Source: Planctomycetota bacterium
GTDB lineage: Bacteria; Planctomycetota; Phycisphaerae; Phycisphaerales; SM1A02
Assembly: GCA_014381305.1 (NCBI GenBank)
Contig: JACNLW010000038.1
Span: 1-35,762 of the forward strand
Length of the DNA stretch: 35,762 nt
Direction: 5' to 3'
Below, in pieces: positions 17,145-26,841 of this stretch. Position 1 is the stretch's first letter. Each line of letters begins with the position of its first letter. The translations under genes and the position numbers were made by a program. A model generated the notes under the pieces. The model was not told the DNA's origin. It ran no database searches and saw only the letters and a list, made by a program, of their open reading frames with translations.

Positions 17145-19136
17145 TCACTGGCGCTTCATAGTACCTGTCACTTCGCGATCCCCAGTGACACCTTCTTTGG
17201 CAGCACGTTCCTGCGCGAGCTTTTTTCTCCATGCATCTAAACCAGGCGGTTCAGGGAACGCAACACTAATTGGCGTATTTTTACTCATTGGGTGCTTGAG
17301 ATACTGATCCTGAATGACTGGCATAACGCGATCGTACACTCTTGGGCGTAGCCCCTGCTCTAGTGCATCAATTCCAGCCCAGATCACAATACGCTCTTCC
17401 ATCGGAATCATAGAATCAGTCATAACTTGTTGGAATGAAAGTTGTGCGCTATCTTCCAATGCGCCAATAATATCTTTGATTCTACCAGTACCGAATTTTG
17501 TAGTGTAATTATTAAAATCGTTTGCTTTGAAGAATTCAGTTACTTGTTTAGCAAAAAGTAAAGCGTCTTTGTATAACTCTGGACGTTTTTGGGCTACGCC
17601 TGCTCTGAATGCGTATCGCAAAGATGCAGCAACGTCACTCACGGCAAGCAATGGTTGTCGATCATATTCACCCTGCGTCTTGTTCTTTACCCAGATATCG
17701 AGTGGTACCGCATAAGAATTATTAGGCGGCGACGCCCCACTACCAAAGTATTCATCTAAATGATCAAGTAACGCTTGGGCTCGATCTAATTCACCTTGTC
17801 TATACCACTCACGAACTGCAGAACCTAAAAAGTTCTTTAAGAACGAAGTAAATGTGTCACTGCCAGCACCTCTTACAAAATAATGCTTTTTGTAGAGTTC
17901 ATCCCAAAGACCGTCTCGTTGATCATCACCAATAATTGCGTCAATAAACCTTGGGTCTGGGAATCGTCCTGGAACTTCGTTTGAAAATGGATCAAAAGAA
18001 ATGCGTCCTGTTCTTGCAAGTGACTGAAGTGCGTGAAGTTGCATTCGATCTGTGTTAAGGGTTTTAAAAATATCATTGGAATCATGCCTCCCCTTGCCTA
18101 CATTTGCGCCGCGTCTTGCCCAGTACAACGCATGCGTTTGGGGATGACGCCAGTCAAGTGGTCCTAAATCACGTGTGTACGCATACATCAGATCTGGATC
18201 CATGTTGTACTCTTCACGCAAAATTTTATTTCGTAAATGTTTGAGTAAGACTGGCCACGCTTTTTCATACGCAGGGTCAAGAATAATTGCTTCGATTGCG
18301 TTGTAATATGGAGACTCTGATCGCAGTGCTTGCTCCAAACCAAGTGTTCTTGCAACCATAGAATATTGAGAAATTGCTTTATGTTGCGCGATGTCTTCAA
18401 GTAGTCCAAAACCAATTGGGGATTCGCCCTGCCCTCGGTATGCACCAAGATCTTCCGTGAGTTGATCGATAAGTGGAGCAACAGATGGTTCTAGCAAAAT
18501 AGCATCTTCAATCGTCCTAGGAGCATCTGCAATGGCCTTCATTGCGGCAGTTCGATCATCCCAACTTTCAGGGGGAGTTCCTAAAAGAGTATTCCATTCG
18601 TCTGCAAGCAGGCGTTTGTAATACAAGTGCGCGTCGTCACTATTTCCATCGATCTTATGTCCAAAGAAAAAAGACAACTCTTTATGCAAAACCATATCGT
18701 CAGGATTCGCTACGAGACCTTTTTCTCGAAGCAACCGAATACCTGCATTGACCCATTCCCATCGCTCTTCTAATGTGTTTGTTGCGACTGAAATGTTATA
18801 TGCCATATTGTGCGCATGAAACACCCAGACTTGAGAAAATCGAGGTTGCAGTTTAGTAATTAATTCAGCGTCAGCCATCACTTCGTAAAACAATCCCGCA
18901 TCTTTCATGCGGTTAATTTTTATCCAAAGATAGTCAACCATTAATCCTCGCAACGCACCTATTGACATTCCCAAAGTGTTTACCCAATCAGGCGCACCTT
19001 CGACGGAATTATTTGAGTAACGAAGCGTACTTTGTTCCGCGTCTTTAATGATTGCGGGTAACATTGCACCGCCAAAAGCCATTGAAACAAGTGCAATTCC
19101 ACCAGCAGTGAATTGTATGATTCGGTCACGCTTCAT
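17145..19136 (-). CDS. Large membrane-anchored protein of unknown function (last gene of SPFH/ABC operon)
   Basis: This is a 663-aa protein that I do not recognise. It has an N-terminal hydrophobic anchor (about residues 6-30), then a long soluble, mostly helical region rich in Trp, Tyr and Asp/Glu, likely outside the cytoplasm. Helical segments such as WVFHAHNMAYNISV...EERWEWVNAGIRLLREKG suggest a TPR-like solenoid, but I cannot assign repeats with confidence. The tail is polar and charged. ATG 19136 is chosen because GGAG lies 8 bases upstream. A GTG at 19145 overlaps the permease stop and is too close to that ribosome site. The gap to the permease is one base, so it is almost certainly translated with the exporter, perhaps as its extracytoplasmic partner. 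Confidence 0.8.
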   Translation of the reverse strand: MKRDRIIQFTAGGIALVSMAFGGAMLPAIIKDAEQSTLRYSNNSVEGAPDWVNTLGMSIGALRGLMVDYLWIKINRMKDAGLFYEVMADAELITKLQPRFSQVWVFHAHNMAYNISVATNTLEERWEWVNAGIRLLREKGLVANPDDMVLHKELSFFFGHKIDGNSDDAHLYYKRLLADEWNTLLGTPPESWDDRTAAMKAIADAPRTIEDAILLEPSVAPLIDQLTEDLGAYRGQGESPIGFGLLEDIAQHKAISQYSMVARTLGLEQALRSESPYYNAIEAIILDPAYEKAWPVLLKHLRNKILREEYNMDPDLMYAYTRDLGPLDWRHPQTHALYWARRGANVGKGRHDSNDIFKTLNTDRMQLHALQSLARTGRISFDPFSNEVPGRFPDPRFIDAIIGDDQRDGLWDELYKKHYFVRGAGSDTFTSFLKNFLGSAVREWYRQGELDRAQALLDHLDEYFGSGASPPNNSYAVPLDIWVKNKTQGEYDRQPLLAVSDVAASLRYAFRAGVAQKRPELYKDALLFAKQVTEFFKANDFNNYTTKFGTGRIKDIIGALEDSAQLSFQQVMTDSMIPMEERIVIWAGIDALEQGLRPRVYDRVMPVIQDQYLKHPMSKNTPISVAFPEPPGLDAWRKKLAQERAAKEGVTGDREVTGTMKRQ

Positions 19137-19137
19137 A

Positions 19138-21195
19138 TCACCCACTCCCGCTATAAATTGCGAGTTGGCGTTTTCTTAGAACGAAAGTACCGATTGTGAT
19201 TGCAAATCCCGACCAAAGAATGCCTATGGTGACAAACCCTTGGATGACCGATCCCCACGAGATATACAATCCTTGCACCAATTGACTTGTGGGCTGCTGA
19301 TCGCCAAAACCACGGAGCATGAAGACGAGGAAAGATGCTATTCCTCGAATCGTATTTTCAAACCCCCATTGGATAACCATTCCAAGATCACGAAAATCAA
19401 CATCACTCGTGACAGGAGGTAAGTACATTTGAAGTGATTCAGCGAGCCATGGCGCCATGAGACCACTGGCAAAAACAGTAAATGTAACGAGCGTCGCGAC
19501 TGAAAAACTGAGAAACGTTGCAACAGAAAGACCAATAGCAGCGAGAAACGCTAATTTAATCCACAAGACAATAATCGCGCGCAGGAAGTTAGGCTCAAAA
19601 TCACCCACTCGATAAAGCATCTTAATTCCATCAGCATCAAAACTAATTGAACCCCGCCCTTCCTTTCCAGGAGGAGGTTGATAAAAGTTATAAATCGATA
19701 CGGTAAGAACGCCTTCATCATTTACAAAAGAAGAAGGAATGAGCGTAACGTGTGTCATTGTTGGGACAAATTTAATATTCTGTCTTGTAGCAGGATCTTG
19801 GTTAAAAACGAATCCTGCTTCGTGCACTTCATGTTCATTTGAATCCAAAATATGAAATCTATATTGAAATGCGATTGGGGCACCAACTTTTTTAGCCTCT
19901 TGAAGATCTGTAAATGTATATGTCTGTTGGTAATAACTGCCTTGATGCGCGGGAGGAATTGATCTCTGGCTAGCGAGATATTGTTCTTGCACTTCACTCC
20001 GGATCTTCCGGCGAAGTGGGATTTGAATTTGTTCCATGTCACGCAAGTCAGAATCCGCTTCTACGATTGCATCAACTCTGGCACTTAACTGCTGAGAATC
20101 TAACTCAAGGTATACGGGCTCGGCAGTTCGTCTAGCAGTAAGTACTTCCTCTTCTACTGCGAGGCGATCAAGTTCTCCTTGCATCCCAGAAGCAACTGGT
20201 TGTGCTCGAAGATACTGGATGTAGATAAAAATACTCAAGCCTGCTATGCACAAGATAGTTGCATTCAAAGAAACAATACCAAGCCACTTCCCAAGTAGAT
20301 ACCCTAATTTGTTCACCGGTTTCGTCATGACTTGCCAGACTTGACGGTCGCGTATTTCAAATGCAACAGTTGCACATGAAAGCAAAACCGTGAGGCATGC
20401 TGAAATTGCAAATGTAATTCCAAGGCTCCTACTTAGCATCGTTTGCAATTGATGTCTTAAAGGCGAGGCAGGATCTAACCAGTAAGGAATCAGTGGAAGA
20501 AGAATTAAAAGCAATGCAATAAATGCGAGTGAGAGCCGAGTTCTTGATGCCTCAAGCAAAAGCCCTTTTGCAATTGTAGGGATCTGTTTTGGTGATCCAA
20601 ACAGCAATTCCAAAATGCGGAGCAAAAGTGCACATGTAAATGCTAACAAACCAATTGCTGCAACAGCAAGAGAAAGTCCTGGCATACCAAACATACGAAA
20701 AAGAAACCAAGAAAATGTAGAACCAATAGTTGCATAGAGCAACGGAGTGAGCAGACCTAGCCAGACAGAGGAGACTCCCCAAGCAAGTGCAATGATTGCA
20801 ATAATCCAAGTTGTTCCGAGACTCCGAAGCATCCAGTTTGGGAGCCATGGTGGGATCTCAGTTGAGATTAAATACCAAGTAACAGAAGTTGGATCAGTAA
20901 CAACCCCATTTTCATCGAGGACCTGAAACCCTTTCAATCGTTCATGCCCAATTTTGCGATCTTTAACTGTGATAAAACCGCTCTCTTGCAATTGCTCTCC
21001 AACGAGCCTTTGGTTCGTACCCGTTAGTGCTTCTTCTATCGCAGTACGGTCGCTGTGTAATCGATGACTGACTTGCAGTACAGGTGCAAGGGAACCTGCG
21101 ACGCCGCTAACGATGAGGACTGTCGCGATGATTTTAACAACTAGCCGCAGTTGTGTTCGCATCATCCAGAGATGTATATTCTTTATTACGTTCAC
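19138..21195 (-). CDS. ABC-2 type permease with large extracytoplasmic insert
   Basis: This is a 685-aa polytopic protein of the ABC-2 exporter class. It starts with one membrane segment (about 20-42), then a soluble stretch, then several more segments (about 128-205 and 220-325). A soluble insert of about 215 residues (about 330-545) follows, and the protein ends with further membrane segments. The cytoplasmic motif EIRDRQVWQVMTKPVNKLGYL followed by LGKWLG is typical of NosY-like ABC-2 permeases and recurs in the divergent permease at 27058. The start is GTG 21195, overlapping the ATPase stop (GTGA), with AAGG 6 bases upstream. The partner is the ATPase encoded just before it. The substrate is unknown. 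Confidence 0.82.
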   Translation of the reverse strand: MNVIKNIHLWMMRTQLRLVVKIIATVLIVSGVAGSLAPVLQVSHRLHSDRTAIEEALTGTNQRLVGEQLQESGFITVKDRKIGHERLKGFQVLDENGVVTDPTSVTWYLISTEIPPWLPNWMLRSLGTTWIIAIIALAWGVSSVWLGLLTPLLYATIGSTFSWFLFRMFGMPGLSLAVAAIGLLAFTCALLLRILELLFGSPKQIPTIAKGLLLEASRTRLSLAFIALLLILLPLIPYWLDPASPLRHQLQTMLSRSLGITFAISACLTVLLSCATVAFEIRDRQVWQVMTKPVNKLGYLLGKWLGIVSLNATILCIAGLSIFIYIQYLRAQPVASGMQGELDRLAVEEEVLTARRTAEPVYLELDSQQLSARVDAIVEADSDLRDMEQIQIPLRRKIRSEVQEQYLASQRSIPPAHQGSYYQQTYTFTDLQEAKKVGAPIAFQYRFHILDSNEHEVHEAGFVFNQDPATRQNIKFVPTMTHVTLIPSSFVNDEGVLTVSIYNFYQPPPGKEGRGSISFDADGIKMLYRVGDFEPNFLRAIIVLWIKLAFLAAIGLSVATFLSFSVATLVTFTVFASGLMAPWLAESLQMYLPPVTSDVDFRDLGMVIQWGFENTIRGIASFLVFMLRGFGDQQPTSQLVQGLYISWGSVIQGFVTIGILWSGFAITIGTFVLRKRQLAIYSGSG

Positions 21196-22373
21196 TTATC
21201 GCCTTGAGTCTGATCAGTCTGATCATCTAAAAGAGAATCTATCATTGAAGAGTCAGCGCCTTTTGGAACATCTAATTCCGACTTCGCTTCTTGCACTAAG
21301 TTATCTTGTTTCTTGTCTTTTACAAGTTCATCGAGCACTTCAGTATTTTCTAGTATGTCAGGTGTGGAAGCATGTTCTTCAACAAGAGGTACTTCGTTCT
21401 TCTCTTGCAAAAGTTGATCAATGAGGACTTCGCCTTTGGCATCACGACGAAGAAATGATGCAGTTTCCCCACCATGAAGTGCGCCGCTTGTTGCAGCCTG
21501 TTCAAGTTTTGCTTTTTCAACTATTGAAAGGAAGAGTGATTCAAGTTTCTGCCTTGGTTGCGTGACTGATTCAATAGAAACGCCTTCCGTTTGCATTAAG
21601 ACATCTTCTATTTTAGTAATTGTTTCATCGCTTTTAATTCTAGGAATTTGCAATACTGTATGGGATGAATCGGTGAGCAGTTCGTCCGCAGTCCCCTCTG
21701 CGCGAATTCTTCCACCATAGAGAATTGCCATTCGATCACAAACATCTTCTACATCTGCAAGCAAGTGAGAACTTAGGAGAATGGTTTTTCCTCGTGATCG
21801 TAGTTCAAGGAGAAGATCCTTGACTTGTTTTGTGCCGATCGGATCAAGGCCACTTGTTGGTTCATCTAAAATGAGAAAATCGGGATCATTGATTAACGCT
21901 TGCGCTAAACCAATACGACGCATCATTCCTTTGGAGAATTCGCCCACTGGCCTATGTGCTACTTGTGAAAGCCCAACCCAATCGAGAAGTTCGTCAATAC
22001 GTTTCCGACGAGTGGCACGTTCGAGTCCAAACAGGCGACCATAATAATCAAGCGTTTCTCTAGAGTTTAGATATCGATAAAGATACGATTCTTCAGGGAG
22101 AAAACCAATATATTTTTTTACTGAAACATCGTGCGGGTTGCGATCAAAAACTGTTAACCGCCCTCTCGTTCTATTGAGTAACCCAAGGATCAATTTGATT
22201 GTTGTACTTTTCCCTGAGCCGTTTGGACCAAGCAGGCCGAACAGCTCGCCCTTTTCGATATGAAAAGAAAGATTATCGACAGCTTTCGCTTTTGAACGCA
22301 TCCAAAAATCTTTGAAGATTTTCGTTAGCCCTACCGCTTCTACAATGTAATGCGAGTTTGTGTTACTTGCCAT
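21192..22373 (-). CDS. ABC transporter ATP-binding protein with acidic C-terminal tail
   Basis: This 393-aa cytoplasmic ATPase energises an ABC-2 exporter. It shows Walker A GPNGSGKS (49-56), a Q-loop region near FLPEES (91-96), signature FSKGM (146-150, a variant of LSGGQ common in exporter ATPases), Walker B FLILDEP (166-172) and the switch histidine His203 (SSHLL). The normal domain ends near residue 245. A further 150 residues are predominantly acidic and polar, with repeated EE/DE and Lys, which is long for this family. It overlaps the permease start by 4 bases and follows the HflK-like gene by 11 bases. By position it drives the permease next to it and perhaps the divergent one. Confidence 0.92.
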   Translation of the reverse strand: MASNTNSHYIVEAVGLTKIFKDFWMRSKAKAVDNLSFHIEKGELFGLLGPNGSGKSTTIKLILGLLNRTRGRLTVFDRNPHDVSVKKYIGFLPEESYLYRYLNSRETLDYYGRLFGLERATRRKRIDELLDWVGLSQVAHRPVGEFSKGMMRRIGLAQALINDPDFLILDEPTSGLDPIGTKQVKDLLLELRSRGKTILLSSHLLADVEDVCDRMAILYGGRIRAEGTADELLTDSSHTVLQIPRIKSDETITKIEDVLMQTEGVSIESVTQPRQKLESLFLSIVEKAKLEQAATSGALHGGETASFLRRDAKGEVLIDQLLQEKNEVPLVEEHASTPDILENTEVLDELVKDKKQDNLVQEAKSELDVPKGADSSMIDSLLDDQTDQTQGDK

Positions 22374-22384
22374 AGATCAATTCT

Positions 22385-23794
22385 TTACCTTTGCTTGCCT
22401 CTTACACTTCCCGTACCAATTGATAGTTCGCGAGAAGGACCATATTGATCAATTTCTTTTGCCTTTAGTATCCATGGATTAAAAATGTCAATGTCTTTCA
22501 ACAATGCTTTCATTTCGCGCCGTTCCATATTCAGTCGACTGCGGAGTTGCGCAACTTGATCAGAACCTCGGAGACCTATTTTCATCGCGGCAAGTTGACT
22601 TGGTACGAACATCGTTTCTACATCTGCTGTTCCAAGAACTTCAGAATACGCCGCAATCCACCGATCTCGAATCACGATGGTTGGGTGTTCTAGATATGCT
22701 GGCAAGAGGCTTTCGAATCGTCTGTAATCTCGACCAAGCGTAGTCTCAACCTCTGATCTATACCCTTCAGCTTTACTAATTGTGTTTGCAGCGGATCCGG
22801 CAATTTTATCTGACTGTAGCATTGTGTTGATTGAATCGAGTGCATTTTGCTGGGCACTCAAATCGGAATGGTCAACAACTTCTTCGTAGGACTGGATGAG
22901 CGAAACAAGTGTTGGGTAATCACGACCTGCTGATTCAATGAGCATTTCATGTGCTTCAGCAACAGCGCGTTCTACTTCCGTTTCAGAGTTAATCTTTGCG
23001 CTGTCAAACTCACTGTAAGACTTTTGGATAAAGAATGGAGGTTCAGGTTCATGTGGAAGCGTAACGTCAGCAATACGAATACCGCAATCAAGAACATTCA
23101 ACTGCTTTTGTGTTTCAAGCCGAATTACATCTCGAAGTTGTTCAAGGGGCTCATCGAGCAATTGTTCTAATTCGAGCGTTGCTACGACATGCACTGCTGC
23201 ACGTTCAAGAGTAAGACCAACAAGAATATTGCCATAAGAATCAGGAACTGAATCTGCGTATTTAACAGGTTCGATAATTTCCCATGTAGCAGCAAGTTCA
23301 AGGTGCGCTACGTCGCCATCGCTTGTCAAAAGAGAACCATCACGACCGGGAGCGAGGCCATCTTTTGACCTCGCTTTTGAAATCCTTTGCTCACGTGAAA
23401 TGTTCGGGTTGATTTGAGGCATAAACACATTACCAATTGCAACGAATCGATTTTCAGCTTCAAAAATTTCAAAACCACCAATTGGAGACGGCCAACTCAT
23501 TTGGAGTCCTGGAATCAATCCTTTGTCATCTTTAACTGCGCCAAAAACTGTTGCAACTCCAGTTTCACCTTCGTCAACAGTTCTAAAACCTGAGACAAGG
23601 TATAAACCGATGAGTACAAACATCACAACTTGCAGTGCTCTGAAACTAAGTTGGAGAGAATCAGACAAGGAGCGGTGTGCCGTATCCATTGCTTCCCGCA
23701 TGTCCGTGCCAGAATCGTCCTTATTGATCATATAACGAGCAGACGCAGCACGTCGTGGCAGTTCTTCTGGGATTCGATCTTTATGGTCGTCCAC
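22385..23794 (-). CDS. HflK-like SPFH protein
   Basis: This 469-aa membrane-anchored SPFH (band 7/prohibitin) protein has a cytoplasmic N-terminus, one membrane segment (about 52-70), the SPFH domain (about 70-270) starting RTVDEGETGVATVFGAV, and a long coiled-coil C-terminal part (about 280-450). In E. coli HflK and HflC form a cage around the FtsH protease; whether that applies here is unknown, as no ftsH is in the window. The start is GTG 23794, sharing one base with the hflC-like TAG stop (TAGTG) and with AGGTG 8 bases upstream. An ATG at residue 22 is less likely. The one-base overlap implies balanced production with the HflC-like partner. Confidence 0.85.
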   Translation of the reverse strand: MDDHKDRIPEELPRRAASARYMINKDDSGTDMREAMDTAHRSLSDSLQLSFRALQVVMFVLIGLYLVSGFRTVDEGETGVATVFGAVKDDKGLIPGLQMSWPSPIGGFEIFEAENRFVAIGNVFMPQINPNISREQRISKARSKDGLAPGRDGSLLTSDGDVAHLELAATWEIIEPVKYADSVPDSYGNILVGLTLERAAVHVVATLELEQLLDEPLEQLRDVIRLETQKQLNVLDCGIRIADVTLPHEPEPPFFIQKSYSEFDSAKINSETEVERAVAEAHEMLIESAGRDYPTLVSLIQSYEEVVDHSDLSAQQNALDSINTMLQSDKIAGSAANTISKAEGYRSEVETTLGRDYRRFESLLPAYLEHPTIVIRDRWIAAYSEVLGTADVETMFVPSQLAAMKIGLRGSDQVAQLRSRLNMERREMKALLKDIDIFNPWILKAKEIDQYGPSRELSIGTGSVRGKQR

Positions 23795-24726
23795 TATTTT
23801 TTCACCTTACTATCAGTGCTTGCTGGTTGGGGAATGCCACTTGAGTCAATTTCCGTATTAAGATCGAGTAAATGCCAAGGTGCGAGATTTGTTTCCAATA
23901 CAAGTGTAGTGTTTTGGGAAAGTGCGATTTCAACTGCATCTAGCCACGAAAGAAAGACAGCAAGTTCTTCGTATTCACCCATTTTTTCGAGGTACGTCGC
24001 GGCTTGCTTTTCACCTTCGGCTCGGATGTCCTCGGCGCGTTGTGACGCAAATGCTTCAATTTTGTCACGCTTGGCACGTGCATCGGCGCGAATGGCTTCG
24101 GCATCAGCCCTGCCCTTTGTTCGTAGTTGATCAGCAAGTGTATCTCTGCGTGCTTGCATGCGTTCAAGAACAGCAGTTGTAGTTTTTGGGGGGAGAAGCA
24201 AGCGGTTAATTCCAACTGTGCGAGGAATGATCCCACTTTCCTTGAGCGTATCTAATCGGCTGAGGATTGCTTGCTCCGCTTGAGGCAACGTATTGTTGAT
24301 ACCAGTTAAACTTTCAAAGGAGTAACTACTTAACACAGAAATTGCGTCACGGAATTGACTGTCTATTGCAAGTTGCGCAGCTTCGACCGAAGAATAACTT
24401 CGATAAAAGCGAAGCGGTCCCTCTCCTTCTGTATCTATACTCCAAAGGAGATAGGACTTTACAACAATCTGCTGCCCGTCCTTGGTTTGGAGCATTTCTA
24501 ATGGTGATTGCCGCACTTGGGTCCGAGTGTCGAGTAACGTAACTGCGTCAGCAAAGAATGGAAGTCTAAAGTGCAAACCGGGTGTTGAAACAACACTGTT
24601 CGCATCTGTTTGACCGAATCTACTTAAGATTCCTACTTGGTGAAACGACACTGTAAATGTCATGCTAAACAATAACAAGATGACAAAAATGGCAATGCCA
24701 ATGCCGATGATGAATATGCGCTTCAT
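23794..24726 (-). CDS. HflC-like SPFH protein
   Basis: This 310-aa protein has one N-terminal membrane segment (about 4-24) followed by the SPFH domain (about 25-190; FHQVGILSRFGQ ... TPGLHFRLPF) and an alanine- and charge-rich coiled coil (about 195-265: RADAEAIRADARAKRDKIEA) typical of HflC. Its length matches the family. Start ATG 24726 is 3 bases after the polytopic SPFH gene stop, with GGAG 11 bases upstream. Together with its downstream partner it likely forms a hetero-oligomeric ring or cage. The ABC genes downstream make a role in organising an exporter possible, but this is inference. Confidence 0.87.
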   Translation of the reverse strand: MKRIFIIGIGIAIFVILLLFSMTFTVSFHQVGILSRFGQTDANSVVSTPGLHFRLPFFADAVTLLDTRTQVRQSPLEMLQTKDGQQIVVKSYLLWSIDTEGEGPLRFYRSYSSVEAAQLAIDSQFRDAISVLSSYSFESLTGINNTLPQAEQAILSRLDTLKESGIIPRTVGINRLLLPPKTTTAVLERMQARRDTLADQLRTKGRADAEAIRADARAKRDKIEAFASQRAEDIRAEGEKQAATYLEKMGEYEELAVFLSWLDAVEIALSQNTTLVLETNLAPWHLLDLNTEIDSSGIPQPASTDSKVKK

Positions 24727-24729
24727 TTG

Positions 24730-26841
24730 TTAGTTTGCTCCTTGGTCAACTTCAATTGACTCACTGAAATTCAAAAGTGGATTGATTGTTTGCAATTCCA
24801 AATCGATGTTTACTCGATTTGGATCTATACCAACAATATATTTTCTGAGTTGTGGAAGTCTTCTTGCGAGGACTGCCATGTACGTTCTCTGCCGATAAAT
24901 CTCTGGGGATGCTTCGTAGGCAGTAATTTGACCTCGGACTTTACTCGCCCGTGATCTTGCATTAAGCATCTCTACCCATCGCGTGACATGCGCGTTGTCT
25001 ATTCGGATCGATGCCGCGCCATTACCTTTTCGCAAAAGAGACATTGCATTCGTTTCTTTAGAATCCATAGTAACAAGTGCACTTTGTATCTCTTCATCTG
25101 ATGCATTTGCGACTCTTAATGCATCCCATTTACTTCGAGTGGCGTTGTACGCGTCGACAGCTTCAATTACAGCGTCAACGAGTGCGCCATCGCCAACAGA
25201 GTACGTAAGAATATTATCTGCCCATCCCTGAGCAGCTGAAATAAGTCTAGATTCTGCTTGGCGGGAGACAGACACGCCTTCGAAAGTTGCCCTGTCTCCA
25301 CTTGCTGGTTTCAAAAAAGGTAACGTGAGAGAAACAATTTCAACACCTGTTCCAAACGAATCGAATTTCGCTTGTAATTCAGTAGTCACTTCTGTTGTGA
25401 AGTTCGCACGATCACTACTGATAATTTCCTCTAATGTTTTTGTTTGTAACATCGTTGTAAGTGATTGTTGCGCAATTGCGAGTAGCCCGATTTCTCGTTG
25501 CGTTCTCTGTGACCGGCGTTCAATTGCGTCGGAACCAAATGTGAGCCAGTCAAGCAAGCCATCTTGAGAGATTCTGTATTGAAGCACCGCTCTGACATCG
25601 AGGAGTGCAAGTACATCTTCCGATCCCCCTTCTTCAGCATTTGAGGAACCTGTCACTATGAATGGTTTTGGTTTTGTAACGGTCAAAGTTTGGAGACTAT
25701 CACTCCAAAGGTACACAGGGCGTTCTTCTTTCCAATCAAAGGTGAGGGACAATTCTCGCATCCGACTGACGTCTTCAATTACTTCAGATTCAATCGGCCA
25801 TGGGAGTTTCCACATTAAACCAGGACCGTGAACGTCTCCAACAATCGCACCTTGCCGCAATCGAACTGCTTGCTGCGTTGGCTCGACAATTACCATCGTA
25901 TCTACAGCGAGCAATGCAATGATTGCGAGCGCGATGAGCCAAGCAAAAGATCGGAGCAGGAGTTGGTATCCCCAAGAACTGGTTATATCAAAGCCAAATT
26001 GATAATTGATCGCTTCATTGATTGATCGAACAAATGAATCTGGTGCAGCTAGAAGGCTAAGCGTTTTTGAATCAAACGCTGGGCGGGGAAGTTGCCCAGC
26101 AATTCGTGGTCGGTAGAGATTCAGTGCGAAATTGATAAGAATTTCTACACATACGGCAATCATAAAGACTGGAATTGCCCAGCAAACCCAAACTAATACT
26201 GCATCGTTATCAAAAAAACGAAAAACCAAACCCACAGCGATTGCTGAGAGCAAGATTGTGTTGCCAACCATCCAACTCGAACCGCCTCGCAGATTTGTCC
26301 AGTTTGGAACTTTCGCCATGCCCGCAACAAAACGAGAGAAGATAAATCCGGTGAGTCCCAAGGCGAGTGAAATCGCAAGTGCCCACCCCGTCAGAGAAGT
26401 GAGGTGTAAACTTGTCCTCAATGTGTCGTCTGGTGATTCTAAGAGCCTTAGATGTCCAATGAGCAAATACGCTGTAAAGGCTAACAACAATGCCAAAATC
26501 ACACTCACGGAAGGCATCACCCATTTGTGAAGCAGTTTCAAGCGTTTTGCTGCTGGTCGTATATTTTCTCCAGCACCATCAAACATCGACGCATTTGTAT
26601 CGATTGAAAGTTCAGACTCTTCTAATGCTTCAAGTCGTTCCAACTTTTGTTGGTAGTAGAGAACCAAAATGCCAACCCAGACGACGACTCCGATCCAAAC
26701 CCACAGAGAGGCAAAAATGAAAGAAGTATCTTTCGCAAGAAGTCCGAAGATGAGGAGAATGGCTGCGATTAAGATTTGCAGCAACAGTCCACTTCCAGCG
26801 GTGGAAGCTGCTTTTTGGCAGGCTTGATGATCTACTCTCAT
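24730..26841 (-). CDS. Polytopic membrane protein with C-terminal SPFH domain
   Basis: This 703-aa protein is unusual for the SPFH class. It has about six membrane segments (18-36, 40-63, 108-130, 150-172, 190-210, 214-240), then a seventh (298-316) that directly precedes an SPFH domain. That domain opens DTMVIVEPTQQAVRLRQGAIV and is followed by HGPGLMWKLPWPIE, the HflK-like pattern, with a helical C-terminal region (about 470-690). Ordinary HflK has one segment. It is the first gene of the six-gene operon and starts 216 bases from the divergent permease. ATG 26841 has no clear ribosome site, and an in-frame stop lies just upstream, so no other start is available. The function is unknown. Confidence 0.82.
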   Translation of the reverse strand: MRVDHQACQKAASTAGSGLLLQILIAAILLIFGLLAKDTSFIFASLWVWIGVVVWVGILVLYYQQKLERLEALEESELSIDTNASMFDGAGENIRPAAKRLKLLHKWVMPSVSVILALLLAFTAYLLIGHLRLLESPDDTLRTSLHLTSLTGWALAISLALGLTGFIFSRFVAGMAKVPNWTNLRGGSSWMVGNTILLSAIAVGLVFRFFDNDAVLVWVCWAIPVFMIAVCVEILINFALNLYRPRIAGQLPRPAFDSKTLSLLAAPDSFVRSINEAINYQFGFDITSSWGYQLLLRSFAWLIALAIIALLAVDTMVIVEPTQQAVRLRQGAIVGDVHGPGLMWKLPWPIESEVIEDVSRMRELSLTFDWKEERPVYLWSDSLQTLTVTKPKPFIVTGSSNAEEGGSEDVLALLDVRAVLQYRISQDGLLDWLTFGSDAIERRSQRTQREIGLLAIAQQSLTTMLQTKTLEEIISSDRANFTTEVTTELQAKFDSFGTGVEIVSLTLPFLKPASGDRATFEGVSVSRQAESRLISAAQGWADNILTYSVGDGALVDAVIEAVDAYNATRSKWDALRVANASDEEIQSALVTMDSKETNAMSLLRKGNGAASIRIDNAHVTRWVEMLNARSRASKVRGQITAYEASPEIYRQRTYMAVLARRLPQLRKYIVGIDPNRVNIDLELQTINPLLNFSESIEVDQGAN

